A stretch of 64,000 nt of DNA, taken from NCBI RefSeq assembly GCF_007970665.1, contig NZ_CP042430.1, forward strand, positions 1,302,001-1,366,000, read 5' to 3'. The DNA comes from Baekduia soli (GTDB lineage Bacteria > Actinomycetota > Thermoleophilia > Solirubrobacterales > Solirubrobacteraceae). Shown piece after piece: positions 35,367 through 43,615 of the stretch. Numbering within the stretch: the first letter of the stretch is position 1; every line of letters starts with the position of its first letter. The translations under genes and the position numbers were made by a program. The notes beneath the pieces were generated by a model. The model made no database searches, was not told the DNA's origin, and saw only the letters and a program-made list of their open reading frames with translations.

Positions 35367-35971
35367 GCGCGGCGCCGACCTCCACCGTCCGGCCGGACCA
35401 GAAGCGCTTCATCCGGCAGGAGGCGGCCAAGCTGTTCGCGCGCCAGGGCTACCACGCGACGGGCGTCGAGGACATCTCGCGCGCCGTCGGGCTGGGGCGC
35501 GGTGCGCTGTACCACCACATCGGCAGCAAGGAGCAGCTGCTCTTCGAGATCAGCCGCCTGGGCCTCGACGAGCTCTTCGAGGACACCGAGGGCGTGCTCG
35601 CCGACCCGGAGCTGGACGCCGCCGGCCGCCTGCGCGCGATGAGCCGCGTGCTCATGAACAACCTGTATGACAACCTGGCGGCGCTGACGGTGTACTTCCG
35701 CGAGGTCGACCTCATGTCGCCGAAGTACCGCCGCCTGCTCGTGCGCCAGCGCGCCGGCTACGAGGCGATCTGGCGTGGGGTGATCGCCGACGGCGTCGCC
35801 GCAGGCGAGTTCGCGCCCGTCGACCCCGTCATCGTCAAGGGCATGCTCGGCATGCACAACTACGCCTACCTCTGGATCCGCCAGAACGGCCGGCTGTCGC
35901 CCGACGAGCTGGCCGACGTCTTCTGCACCGTGCTGCTCGACGGCCTGCGCGGCCACCGACCGAGGGACTGA
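35363..35971 (+). CDS. TetR-family transcriptional regulator
   Basis: 202 aa. The N-terminal helix-turn-helix reads GVEDISRAVGLGRGALYHHIGSKEQLLFEI near residues 33-62, and a typical ligand-binding C-terminal domain follows. It is embedded in the operon with a GTGA overlap, so it probably reports on a pathway intermediate, perhaps an acyl-CoA, and feeds back on the promoters near 22961 and 32449. This link is inferred from position. Confidence 0.9.
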   Translation: MSAAPTSTVRPDQKRFIRQEAAKLFARQGYHATGVEDISRAVGLGRGALYHHIGSKEQLLFEISRLGLDELFEDTEGVLADPELDAAGRLRAMSRVLMNNLYDNLAALTVYFREVDLMSPKYRRLLVRQRAGYEAIWRGVIADGVAAGEFAPVDPVIVKGMLGMHNYAYLWIRQNGRLSPDELADVFCTVLLDGLRGHRPRD

Positions 35972-35973
35972 CC

Positions 35974-36738
35974 ATGGCCGCGGCATCCGAAGACCCGACG
36001 GCCGGCGGCGCCGGCCGCGTCGTCCTCGTCACGGGAGGCTCGCGCGGGCTGGGCCGGGCGATCGTCGGCGAGCTCGCCGGGCGCGGCCTGAACCTGTGCT
36101 TCACCTACCGCGAGCAGGAGCAGGCGGCCGAGGAGGTCGCCGCCCAGGCCCGTGCCGCAGGCGCCGACACGCTCGTGCTGCGCTACGACCAGGCGCGCGA
36201 CGACGCCCAGCCCGTCGTCGACGCGATCCTGGAGCGCTGGGGCCGCCTGGACGGTGCGATCCTCAACGCCGGCATGTGGGCGGGCGGCCGCATCGACGAG
36301 CTCGACCCCGAGGCGTGGTGGAACGTCGTGGAGATCGACCTGGGCGGCGTGTACCGCTGCGTGCGCGCGGCCGTGCCCGTGATCCGGCGCAGCCCCGAGG
36401 GCAGCATCGTCCTCATGTCGTCGATGGTGGGCATCGCGGGCTTCCCCGGCGACACGGCCTACGCCAGCGCGAAGGCCGGCCTCGTCGGCCTCGGCAAGTC
36501 GCTGGCCCGCGAGCTCGCGCGCGACGGCACCCGTGTCAACATCCTCGCCCCCGGCTTCGTGGAGTCCGACGCCAACGCGAGCGTCTCCCCCCGGGCCCGG
36601 GAGCGGCTGCTGGCCCTCACGCTGCTGGGGCGCTTCGGCCGCGCCGAGGAGATCGCCAGAGCTGCAGTGTTCCTGTCCGAGGAGGCGACGTACATGACCG
36701 GCGCCGTCCTCAACATCGATGGAGGAGTCACCACGTGA
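35974..36738 (+). CDS. Short-chain dehydrogenase/reductase, FabG-like
   Basis: 254 aa. TGGSRGLG cofactor motif near residue 20, NAGMWAGG near 95, Ser in VLMSSMVG and YASAK active site near 160, and a C-terminal MTGAVLNIDGG typical of 3-oxoacyl-ACP/CoA reductases. With the MaoC-like protein overlapping its end (GTGA), it could process a hydroxyacyl-CoA intermediate. Confidence 0.9.
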   Translation: MAAASEDPTAGGAGRVVLVTGGSRGLGRAIVGELAGRGLNLCFTYREQEQAAEEVAAQARAAGADTLVLRYDQARDDAQPVVDAILERWGRLDGAILNAGMWAGGRIDELDPEAWWNVVEIDLGGVYRCVRAAVPVIRRSPEGSIVLMSSMVGIAGFPGDTAYASAKAGLVGLGKSLARELARDGTRVNILAPGFVESDANASVSPRARERLLALTLLGRFGRAEEIARAAVFLSEEATYMTGAVLNIDGGVTT

Positions 36739-37646
36739 GCACGTCCGAGCCGATCAGCGTCCCCGACCTGCCGCCGCCCCTGATGGTCAAGGTCGACGAG
36801 CCCAGGCTCGGCGATCCGACCGAGCCGGTCGAGCACCTCATCGACGAGCGCTGGCTCGTCGCGTTCGCGACCGCCGTGCACGACGACAGCCCGGCCCTGG
36901 TGGACCTCGAGCGTCCAGGCGGGATCATCGCCCATCCCATGTTCCCGGCCTGCGTGGAGTGGCCGCTGTTCTCGCAGGGAGCCCCGAACATCCACGGGCT
37001 CGAGCCCCGCGCCCACGCCGGGCTGCACGTCAGCCACGACGTGCGCCTCTACCGGCCGATCCGGCCCGGGGACCACCTGGTCACCACCGCCCACCTCGAG
37101 ACGGCCCTGCAGCGCTCCGTCGGCATCTACGCCGGCATGGGCTTCACGACCAAGGACGCCGACGGCGAGCTCGTCGCCGAGACGCGCGAGGGCATCCTCT
37201 ACATCGGCGTCCAGCTCATCGACGGCATCAGCGAGGGGATGACCAAGCACTACCAGCCCCTGGAGCCGCCGCCGCTGCACACGATCGGGAGCTTCGAGAT
37301 CCCGCCCAGCGAGGCCATCCTCTACAGCGAGTGCTCGGGGATCTACAACCCGATCCACACCGACCCGCGCGCGGCGCGCGACGCCGGCCTCGAGGCCCCG
37401 GTCCTGCACGGGACGGCCACGCTGGCGCGCGTGGTGTCGACGATCGTCGGCGCCCACGCCGACGGCGACCCGTCGCGTGTCAGCGGCATCCGCGCGCGCT
37501 TCGTGGGCACGGTGACCATGGGCGCCACGGTGACGGTGACCGCGGCGCCCGTCGAGGGCGAGGACCAGATCCAGTTCGAGGCCCACAACGACAAGGGCGA
37601 GCGCGTGCTCAGCGAGGGCTTCGTCACCCTGACCGGGGGGAGCTGA
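36735..37646 (+). CDS. Double-hotdog MaoC-like dehydratase
   Basis: 303 aa with two hotdog domains. The N-terminal half resembles FAS1-type dehydratase domains, and the C-terminal half has the hydratase motif YNPIHTDPRAARDAGLEAPVLHG near residue 205, with catalytic Asp and His. It likely hydrates or dehydrates an enoyl-CoA/hydroxyacyl-CoA. It is the last gene of the plus-strand operon. Its last 23 nt overlap the convergent transporter gene. Confidence 0.9.
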   Translation: MSTSEPISVPDLPPPLMVKVDEPRLGDPTEPVEHLIDERWLVAFATAVHDDSPALVDLERPGGIIAHPMFPACVEWPLFSQGAPNIHGLEPRAHAGLHVSHDVRLYRPIRPGDHLVTTAHLETALQRSVGIYAGMGFTTKDADGELVAETREGILYIGVQLIDGISEGMTKHYQPLEPPPLHTIGSFEIPPSEAILYSECSGIYNPIHTDPRAARDAGLEAPVLHGTATLARVVSTIVGAHADGDPSRVSGIRARFVGTVTMGATVTVTAAPVEGEDQIQFEAHNDKGERVLSEGFVTLTGGS

Positions 37647-39357
37647 GCGGCTCGGGCGCCGGCAGGCCCCGGCGCCGGGGCGCGGCGGCGGGCTCCGGCC
37701 CGTCGCCGGCCACCGGGCGCCCGCCGCGCAGCAACGACGCGGCGGCGGCGATGAGGCAGGCGGCGATCGCGAACGCGAAGGCCGCGTGCAGCCCGTCGCG
37801 GAACGGTCCCGAGATCAGGCCGGGGAAGAACGTGCTGCCCGTCAGCACCGAGGCGTCGTGCGGCGAGAGGCCGGCCAGCACGTGCGGGCCGAGCAGGTGC
37901 TGCACCGGGTTGTAGCCCAGGAAGGCGGCGAACAGGATGGAGACGGGCGGGAGCCCGGCGACCTGGTGCGCCGTGGCGGCGGGCACGCCGTGGGCCTGCA
38001 GCCCGGCGCTCATCGTCGCCGGCAGCGTGGCCGACAGCCCGATGATCATCAGCGTGAAGAAGATGCCGATCGACAGGACCTGCGCGGAGTTCTGGAACGT
38101 CTGGTTCATCGCCCCGCCCGCGCCGCGGTCGGCGGGCGGCAGGCTGTTCATCACCGCGGCCCGGTTGGGTGAGGCGAACATGCCCATGCCGATCCCGATG
38201 AGGAGCAGGATCGCGCCGAACTGGGCGTAGGCGAAGTCCGTCGGCAGCAGGAGCAGCAGCGCGAAGCAGACGGCGGTGAGCAGCATGCCGGCCGTCGCGA
38301 ACGGGCGGGCGCCGAAGCGGTCCGACAGGTAGCCCGAGGCCGGGCCGGCGACGAGCATGCCCAGCGTGAGCGGCAGCATGAAGATGCCCGCCCACAGCGG
38401 CGTCTCGGTGAAGCTGTAGCCGTGCTGGGGCAGCCAGATGCCCTGCAGCCAGATGATGAGCATGAACATCAGGCCGCCGCGGGAGACCGAGGACAGAAAC
38501 GTCGACAGCGTCCCGAAGGAGAACGCACGGATGCGGAACAGCGGCAGCCGGAACATCGGATGCGCGCTGCGCCGCTCGACGAGCAGGAACGCGACGAGGC
38601 AGGCCGCCGCGCCGGCCAGCAGGCCGAGCACCCGCGGGCTGCCCCAGCCGATGGGGTGTCCGCCGGCCGGGCGGATGCCGTAGGTCACCGCGGTCATCAC
38701 GAGGATGAGCCCGGCGGCGAACGTGACGTTGCCGGCCCAGTCGATGGGCGCAGGGCGCGGCTCGCTCATCTCGCGCAGGCTGCGGTAGGCCCAGACGGTG
38801 CCCAGGACGCCGACGGGCACCGAGATGAGGAAGACCAGGCGCCAGTCGATCGGGGCCAGGATGCCGCCCAGCACGAGCCCGACGAACGTGCCGCTGACGC
38901 CCACGATGTTGTTGAGCCCGAGCGCCATGCCGCGCTGGTGGGCGGGGAAGGCGTCGGTGATGATCGCCGCGGCGTTGGCCAGCAGGCAGGCGCCGCCGAT
39001 GCCCTGCACGATCCGGAAGCCGATGAGGTACGCGGCGCCGCTGCGACCCGTCATCCAGTCCACGGCCAGCAGCAGCGAGGCCACCGTGTAGATGACGAAG
39101 CCGAGGTTGTAGATCCTGACGCGCCCGACCATGTCGCCCAGCCGGCCGAGGCTGACGACGAGCACGCTCGTGACCACGAGGTAGCCCAGGATCATCCACA
39201 GCAGGTAGAAGGAGTTGGAGGGGACGAGCGGGTCGAGGTGGATGCCCCGGAAGATGTCGGGCATCGCGATGATCGTGATCGACCCGTCCAGCGTGGCCAG
39301 CAGCACCGCCAGCGTCGCGTTGGCCAGCGCGGTCCACTTGTAGCGGTCGGTGGTCAC
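37624..39357 (-). CDS. MFS transporter, DHA2 (14-helix) drug-efflux type
   Basis: 577 aa with about 14 hydrophobic helices. DHA2 signatures are LDGSITIIAMPDI in helix 1, LGRLGDMVGRVRIYNLGFVIYT (motif A) and GIGGACLLANAAAIITDAFP (motif C region). The C-terminal 30 residues are Pro/Arg-rich. It is divergent from marR with two operators between, the classic layout of a MarR-controlled efflux pump for phenolic or lipophilic compounds. GTG at 39357 lies 8 nt after a TAGGGT -10 box. Confidence 0.93.
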   Translation of the reverse strand: MTTDRYKWTALANATLAVLLATLDGSITIIAMPDIFRGIHLDPLVPSNSFYLLWMILGYLVVTSVLVVSLGRLGDMVGRVRIYNLGFVIYTVASLLLAVDWMTGRSGAAYLIGFRIVQGIGGACLLANAAAIITDAFPAHQRGMALGLNNIVGVSGTFVGLVLGGILAPIDWRLVFLISVPVGVLGTVWAYRSLREMSEPRPAPIDWAGNVTFAAGLILVMTAVTYGIRPAGGHPIGWGSPRVLGLLAGAAACLVAFLLVERRSAHPMFRLPLFRIRAFSFGTLSTFLSSVSRGGLMFMLIIWLQGIWLPQHGYSFTETPLWAGIFMLPLTLGMLVAGPASGYLSDRFGARPFATAGMLLTAVCFALLLLLPTDFAYAQFGAILLLIGIGMGMFASPNRAAVMNSLPPADRGAGGAMNQTFQNSAQVLSIGIFFTLMIIGLSATLPATMSAGLQAHGVPAATAHQVAGLPPVSILFAAFLGYNPVQHLLGPHVLAGLSPHDASVLTGSTFFPGLISGPFRDGLHAAFAFAIAACLIAAAASLLRGGRPVAGDGPEPAAAPRRRGLPAPEPLSSPRSG

Positions 39358-39365
39358 GCCGATCA

Positions 39366-39414
39366 ACCCTACAGGGTACCTGTACAGGTGACCTGTCCAA
39401 TCGTCCTCTACACT
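39366..39414. promoter_or_regulatory. Divergent MFS/marR promoter with two abutting operators
   Basis: Two 13-bp palindromes stand back to back: ACAGGGTACCTGT (39371-39383) and ACAGGTGACCTGT (39384-39396). Both fit ACAGGNNNCCTGT. The minus-strand -10 box TAGGGT (39366-39371) of the transporter touches the first, and the plus-strand -10 box TACACT (39409-39414) of marR follows the second. MarR bound here would repress both genes. Confidence 0.75.
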
Positions 39415-39420
39415 GCCGCC

Positions 39421-39849
39421 ATGGAGGCCGAGCAGACCACCACGGCCCAGCTGGCGCAGGAGCTGCGGACGACCGTCGGCCGCCTCGTGCGCCGCCTGCG
39501 CGCCGAGCCCGGCCCGCCCGTGGCGCAGTTCACGCTCCTGGCCCGGCTCGACCGCTTCGGGCCGGCCAGCATCAGCGACCTGGCCACGGCCGAGCGGATG
39601 CGCCCGCAGTCGATGGCCCAGACCGTCCGCGACCTCGAGCGGGCCGGCCTCGTGTCCCGGCGCCCCGATCCCGACGACCGCCGCCGCGCGTTCGTCGAGC
39701 TGACCGAGGCCGGGCACGTGATGCTCAGCGACACGCGGGCGCGCCGCGAGGGCTGGCTCGCCGAGGCGCTGGAGCGCGAGCTCGACGCCGGCGAGCGCGA
39801 GACGCTGCACGCCGGCCTGGTGCTCCTGCGCCGCCTGGCGGACATCTGA
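39421..39849 (+). CDS. MarR-family transcriptional regulator
   Basis: 142 aa winged-helix protein. The recognition region reads ISDLATAERMRPQSMAQTVRDLERAGLVSRRPDPDDRRRAFVELTEAG, the textbook MarR core. ATG at 39421 is 6 nt from the -10 box, so the mRNA is probably leaderless. It likely autoregulates and controls the divergent pump. The overlap pattern with the ligase gene downstream suggests one transcript. Confidence 0.93.
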   Translation: MEAEQTTTAQLAQELRTTVGRLVRRLRAEPGPPVAQFTLLARLDRFGPASISDLATAERMRPQSMAQTVRDLERAGLVSRRPDPDDRRRAFVELTEAGHVMLSDTRARREGWLAEALERELDAGERETLHAGLVLLRRLADI

Positions 39850-39850
39850 T

Positions 39851-41443
39851 GTGATCCCGGGCATGAGCGTCTTCGATCCCGGCCTGCGCCCCGACGGCGA
39901 CCCGCGCCGTCTCATCACCTCGCTGCACCACTGGGCGCGGACGGCCGAGGACCGGCCGTTCATCGACTTCGCCGGCCCCGCCGGCACCACGTCGCTGACG
40001 TGGGGCGCGTTCGCCGACCGCGTCCGCCGGCTCGCCGCCGGCCTCCTGGACGCCGGCCTGAAGCCGGGCGACCGCTGCGTGCTGCACACGGGCAACACGC
40101 TCGGGTTCATGCTCGCGTTCTGGGCGCTGCAGGAGGTGGGCTCCACCACGGTGCCCACGATCGCCCAGTACGCGCCCGACGAGCTGCGCTACGTCGTCGA
40201 GCACTCCGGCGCCTGGGGCGTGGTCGCCGCGCCAGACCTGCTCGACGTCGCGCGCGAGGCCGTCGACGGCGTGGGCTGCCACCTGATCATCGACGGGCCG
40301 GAGGGCGACGGGACGCCGACGCTGGACGACCTCATCGCCGCGGGCGACCCGGCCCGGGCCCCGGGCGGCGGGGCACCGGGCGACCTCGCGATCATCATGT
40401 ACACGTCGGGCACGACGTCGCGCCCCAAGGGCGTGATGCTCGGCAACGGCGAGTCGGCCTACACCGCGCGGTCGTTCGCCGAGCACCTGCGCATGCAGCC
40501 GGCCGACCGGGTCCTGACGTGCATGCCGCTGTTCCACATCAACGCGATGATGTTCCAGATGATGGCTGCGGTCCTCGGCGGCGCGCGGTTCGTGCTCGTG
40601 CCGAGGTTCAGCGCCTCGCAGTACTGGGGCTGGGTGCGCGACCACGAGATCACGATCGGCCACCTCATCAACGGCCCGATTCGCGTGCTGCTCGGCGCCG
40701 AGCCCCGGCCCGACGACCGCGAGCACGCGCTGCGCGTCATGAGCTACGGCATGCCGCTGGACCGCGACGAGCTGCTGGCCTTCGCCGACCGCTTCGGGGT
40801 CAGCCCGATCATGATCTACGGCATGACGGAGACCTGCTGCGGCGCGACGCTGACTCCTCTGGACGTCGGGGCGCGTTTGGGGCACCAGCACCTCGGGCCG
40901 CCACTGCAGGGCTGGGAGGTCGCCGTCGTCGACGAGGAGCTCGCGCCCGTGCCCGACGGTGAGCCCGGCGAGATCGTTGTGCGCTCGCCCGGCGTCATGC
41001 GCGGCTACTACCGCGACCCCGACGTGACGGCGGCGACGCTCGTCGACGGCTGGGTGCGCACGAGCGACGTCGGCTATCGCGACGACGAGGGCCAGTTCCA
41101 CTTCGTCGACCGCATGAAGGACATGCTCAAGCCCAACGGCGAGAACGTCGCGGCGAGCGAGGTCGAGGGCGTCCTGGCCGACCACGAGGCCGTCGAGGAG
41201 TGCGCGGTGGTCGGCGTGCCCGACCCGGTGCGCACCGACATCGTCGTCGCGCTCGTCGTGCCCGTCGCCGGGGCGACCGTGACCGCCGAGGAGCTCCAGG
41301 CATGGTGCCGCGACCGGCTCGCCCGGTTCAAGGTGCCGTCGATCGTGGAGCTGCGCGACGAGCTGCCCAAGACCTCGATCGGCAAGATCCGCAAGGGCGA
41401 GCTGCGCGAGGAGCTGCGCCGCGCGGCGGCCCGGGCCGACTGA
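39851..41443 (+). CDS. AMP-dependent acyl-CoA synthetase in the marR unit
   Basis: 530 aa ANL ligase with MYTSGTTSRPKGV near residue 183, YGMTETCCGAT near 324, a GWVRTSDVGYRD segment near 400 (Ser where most have Gly) and a TSIGKIRKGELRE C-terminal lysine region. It may activate an aromatic or alicyclic acid, given the marR/efflux context. GTG at 39851 follows the marR stop; ATG at 39863 is the alternative. Confidence 0.92.
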   Translation: MIPGMSVFDPGLRPDGDPRRLITSLHHWARTAEDRPFIDFAGPAGTTSLTWGAFADRVRRLAAGLLDAGLKPGDRCVLHTGNTLGFMLAFWALQEVGSTTVPTIAQYAPDELRYVVEHSGAWGVVAAPDLLDVAREAVDGVGCHLIIDGPEGDGTPTLDDLIAAGDPARAPGGGAPGDLAIIMYTSGTTSRPKGVMLGNGESAYTARSFAEHLRMQPADRVLTCMPLFHINAMMFQMMAAVLGGARFVLVPRFSASQYWGWVRDHEITIGHLINGPIRVLLGAEPRPDDREHALRVMSYGMPLDRDELLAFADRFGVSPIMIYGMTETCCGATLTPLDVGARLGHQHLGPPLQGWEVAVVDEELAPVPDGEPGEIVVRSPGVMRGYYRDPDVTAATLVDGWVRTSDVGYRDDEGQFHFVDRMKDMLKPNGENVAASEVEGVLADHEAVEECAVVGVPDPVRTDIVVALVVPVAGATVTAEELQAWCRDRLARFKVPSIVELRDELPKTSIGKIRKGELREELRRAAARAD

Positions 41444-41449
41444 CGGCGC

Positions 41450-41514
41450 CGCAGGCTGGCGGATGCGCCAGTTGCCCGCGGCGTCCGCAGCACGGAGGGT
41501 GGCGCCAGCCTGCG
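41450..41514 (+). promoter_or_regulatory. Mutually exclusive hairpins between ligase and ethD
   Basis: CGCAGGCTGGCG (41450-41461) can pair with CGCCAGCCTGCG (41503-41514), 12 bp with a 41-nt loop. The inner half CTGGCG (41456-41461) can instead pair with CGCCAG (41466-41471), 6 bp with a GATG loop. The two folds exclude each other, as in attenuators. No U-run follows, so this could be an RNA stabiliser or processing site instead. Confidence 0.45.
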
Positions 41515-41536
41515 TTCGACGAAGGGGAGCCTGCCG

Positions 41537-41851
41537 ATGTTCACCGTGATCTTCGAGATCTACCGGCGTGCTGACCGCACGCAGGAGCAGATGCGCGAGC
41601 ACTGGCTCGGGGTGCACAAGGAGCTCGGGATGAAGATCCCGCACGTCGTGGGCTATCGCCTGTGCCCGGTCACCGAGGCGGCCGGCGTCGAGGGCGAGGA
41701 GATCGCCGGCTTCGCGATCTTCGACTTCGACGACCGCGCGGGCTACGAGGCGGCGCTCCAGAGCCCTGAGTTCGCCGAGACGGCGGCCGACGCCGGCGAG
41801 TTCGCCCGCCACTTCTCCCAGTACAACGTGGAGGTCGTCCAGGCCATCTAG
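41537..41851 (+). CDS. EthD-domain protein
   Basis: 104 aa ferredoxin-like-fold protein of the EthD/dimeric alpha-beta barrel group. Typical features are the N-terminal FTVIFEIYRR strand, the EQMREHWLGVHKELGMKIPHVVGYRL helix/strand and a C-terminal ARHFSQYNVEVVQAI. Members occur in degradation and polyketide clusters with varied or unclear roles. It is probably the last gene of the marR unit. AGGGGAG upstream of the ATG is a good ribosome-binding site. Confidence 0.85.
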   Translation: MFTVIFEIYRRADRTQEQMREHWLGVHKELGMKIPHVVGYRLCPVTEAAGVEGEEIAGFAIFDFDDRAGYEAALQSPEFAETAADAGEFARHFSQYNVEVVQAI

Positions 41852-41999
41852 GCCCGGCAGGCCGCCACGCTGCGCAGCGGCACGTCGCGGACGTTGACGG
41901 CGCCCCGCCGCCGTTGCGCTCCGTGTAGACCGCGACGCGCCGGTCACCCGCGGCCAGGACGGCCAGGAGACGCGACGTGATCGTCCGGCGGGCGCTCAC
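41848..41999 (-). pseudogene. Small unidentified ORF with an apparent one-base deletion
   Basis: From GTG 41999 the translation begins MSARRTITSRLLAVLAAGD and reads RVAVYTERNGG. After a GGCGGCGGGG run a shift to the next frame gives VNVRDVPLRSVAACRA and a stop at 41850-41848, tail to tail with ethD. The 152-nt length implies one missing base. A TAGGCT -10 box (42006-42011) lies 6 nt before the GTG. It could be a genuine 50-residue gene damaged by a sequencing error. Function is unknown. Confidence 0.4.
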
Positions 42000-42027
42000 G
42001 CGCGCAGCCTATGCCGCGGGCGGCGGC

Positions 42028-42243
42028 TCAGGGCGCGCGGGGAGGATCCTCGCCGGCGGCGCGGGCCTGCTCCTCGGCGAAGCGCAGGCGCGCCTCGGCG
42101 GCCTCGGCGGCGCGGCGGTACTCGCGCAGGCGCACGGCGCTCGTCGGCCGCGGTCCGTAGGACCGGGCCTCGTAGAGCTCCAGGCGCTGGCGGTGATGGC
42201 GCGCCTCGGCGCGGAGCTGCTCGATGTCGGCGGAGTCGGCCAT
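42028..42243 (-). CDS. Small coiled-coil protein of unknown function
   Basis: 71 aa, very rich in Ala, Arg and Glu, with two amphipathic helical stretches (ADIEQLRAEARHHRQRLELYEA and VRLREYRRAAEAAEARLRFAEEQ) joined by a SYGPRPTS turn. ATG at 42243 lies 8 nt after a TACCGT -10 box (42252-42257), so a leaderless mRNA is likely. No family is recognised. Confidence 0.65.
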   Translation of the reverse strand: MADSADIEQLRAEARHHRQRLELYEARSYGPRPTSAVRLREYRRAAEAAEARLRFAEEQARAAGEDPPRAP

Positions 42244-42313
42244 CCACGCCGACGGTACTCCGATCGCGCCGGGGGCGCTCGGCAGCGCGCGGCAAGCTGG
42301 TAGGACTAGGCCC

Positions 42314-43306
42314 ATGCGCTTCCGCAAGCTCGGCGACTCCGACATCGACGTCTCGGCCATCTCCCTCGGCTCCTGGCTCACCTACGCAGGGGGGATCGAG
42401 CGCGAGCAGACCGAGGCGTGCACCCGCGCCGCCTTCGACGCCGGGATCACGTTCTTGGACACGGCCAACATGTACGGCAAAGGCGCCGCGGAGGAGGCCT
42501 GGGGGGAGATCCTGTCGGGCTATCCGCGCGACTCCTACATCCTGGCCACCAAGGTCTTCTTCCCGATGACCGACGAGGACAACGGCCTGTCGGCCGCCCA
42601 GATCGCCAAGCAGATCGACGGCTCGCTGCGCCGGCTGCGCACCGACCACGTCGACCTGTACCAGTGCCACCGCTTCGACGTCGACACGCCCGTCGAGGAG
42701 ACCATGGAGGCGCTGACCGAGGTCGTGCGCTCGGGCAAGGCCCGGGCCATCGGCTTCTCCGAGTGGGACCCGGAGCAGATCCGCGCCGGGCTGGCGGTGC
42801 CCGGCGCGGCCAAGTTCGTGTCCTCGCAGCCGCAGTACTCGGCGCTGTGGCGCGGGCCCGAGCGGGAGGTCTTCGGCCTGTGCGCCGAGCACGGCATCTC
42901 CCAGATCGTCTGGTCGCCATTGGCCGAGGGCGTGCTCACGGGCAAGTACCGCCCGGGCGAGCCGCCGCCGGAGGGCTCGCGCGCCGCCAGCGACGCCATG
43001 AGCACGTTCATCCGCCCGCGGCTGGAGGACGCGGCGCTGACCGCCGTGCAGGAGCTGCTGCCGATCGCCGAGGGCGCCGGCCTGACGCCGGCCCAGCTCG
43101 CGCTGGCGTGGGTCCTGCGCCGGCCCGAGGTCGCGTCGGCCATCATCGGCGCGTCGCGGCCCGAGCAGGTCCACGACAACGCCAAGGCGGCCGACATCGA
43201 CCTCGGCGACGACGTCATCGCCGCGATGGACGCGGCCCTGGAGGGCGTCGCGCTCACCGAGCCGCGCCTCGCGCCGGGGGCCAGGCGGGGCGTCACGCAC
43301 CGCTGA
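42314..43306 (+). CDS. Aldo/keto reductase
   Basis: 330 aa TIM-barrel oxidoreductase. The catalytic tetrad is visible as Asp49, Tyr54, Lys80 and His119 (FLDTANMYG, LATK, LYQCH). The sequence resembles the potassium-channel beta-subunit-like/YhdN group, which reduces aldehydes or ketones with NADPH. It is a single gene, divergent from the coiled-coil gene. A TAGGAC-type box just upstream suggests a very short leader. Confidence 0.92.
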   Translation: MRFRKLGDSDIDVSAISLGSWLTYAGGIEREQTEACTRAAFDAGITFLDTANMYGKGAAEEAWGEILSGYPRDSYILATKVFFPMTDEDNGLSAAQIAKQIDGSLRRLRTDHVDLYQCHRFDVDTPVEETMEALTEVVRSGKARAIGFSEWDPEQIRAGLAVPGAAKFVSSQPQYSALWRGPEREVFGLCAEHGISQIVWSPLAEGVLTGKYRPGEPPPEGSRAASDAMSTFIRPRLEDAALTAVQELLPIAEGAGLTPAQLALAWVLRRPEVASAIIGASRPEQVHDNAKAADIDLGDDVIAAMDAALEGVALTEPRLAPGARRGVTHR

Positions 43307-43348
43307 CGGGGGATCCCGGCGGCAGCAGCACGATCTTGCCCGTCCACC

Positions 43349-43581
43349 GTCGTGGACGCGGGGGAGGCCCACGGGTGGGCCGACGAGCCCGCCCGCGCCA
43401 TGCGCATGGTGGCGGGCGACGCCGTCCTCGTGCGCGAGTCGCTCGAGCACGCACCGACGAGCGCCTGGCGGCGATCGCGCGCTCGCCGGGCTACGCGTCG
43501 GAGCCCGCGTTCGCCGCGGCGTTCAAGCGCCGCCACGTCGGCGCCGGCCGCTGGCGGACGGCCGCACGCACCGCGGCGTGA
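43349..43581 (+). pseudogene. Remnant of an AraC-family regulator
   Basis: The 309-base stretch 43307-43615 holds no intact gene. Around 43350-43440 one frame gives VVDAGEAHGWADEPARAMRMVAGDAVLV, like the cupin part of AraC regulators. From about 43449 to the stop at 43579-43581 another frame gives DERLAAIARSPGYASEPAFAAAFKRR, the second AraC helix-turn-helix. The DNA between, which should encode most of the protein, is missing. This is an internal deletion rather than a single-base error. Confidence 0.6.
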
Positions 43582-43615
43582 CGGCGTCGCCGCCGTGGCG
43601 CTCCCGCCGGCTCCC

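Noticed and set aside
22681-37646. Integration of the ketone operon at tRNA-Ser(GCU) as a genomic island
   Set aside because: No integrase, no repeated tRNA 3' end downstream and no change in base style were seen. The similar 3' end in the other tRNA-Ser is normal homology.
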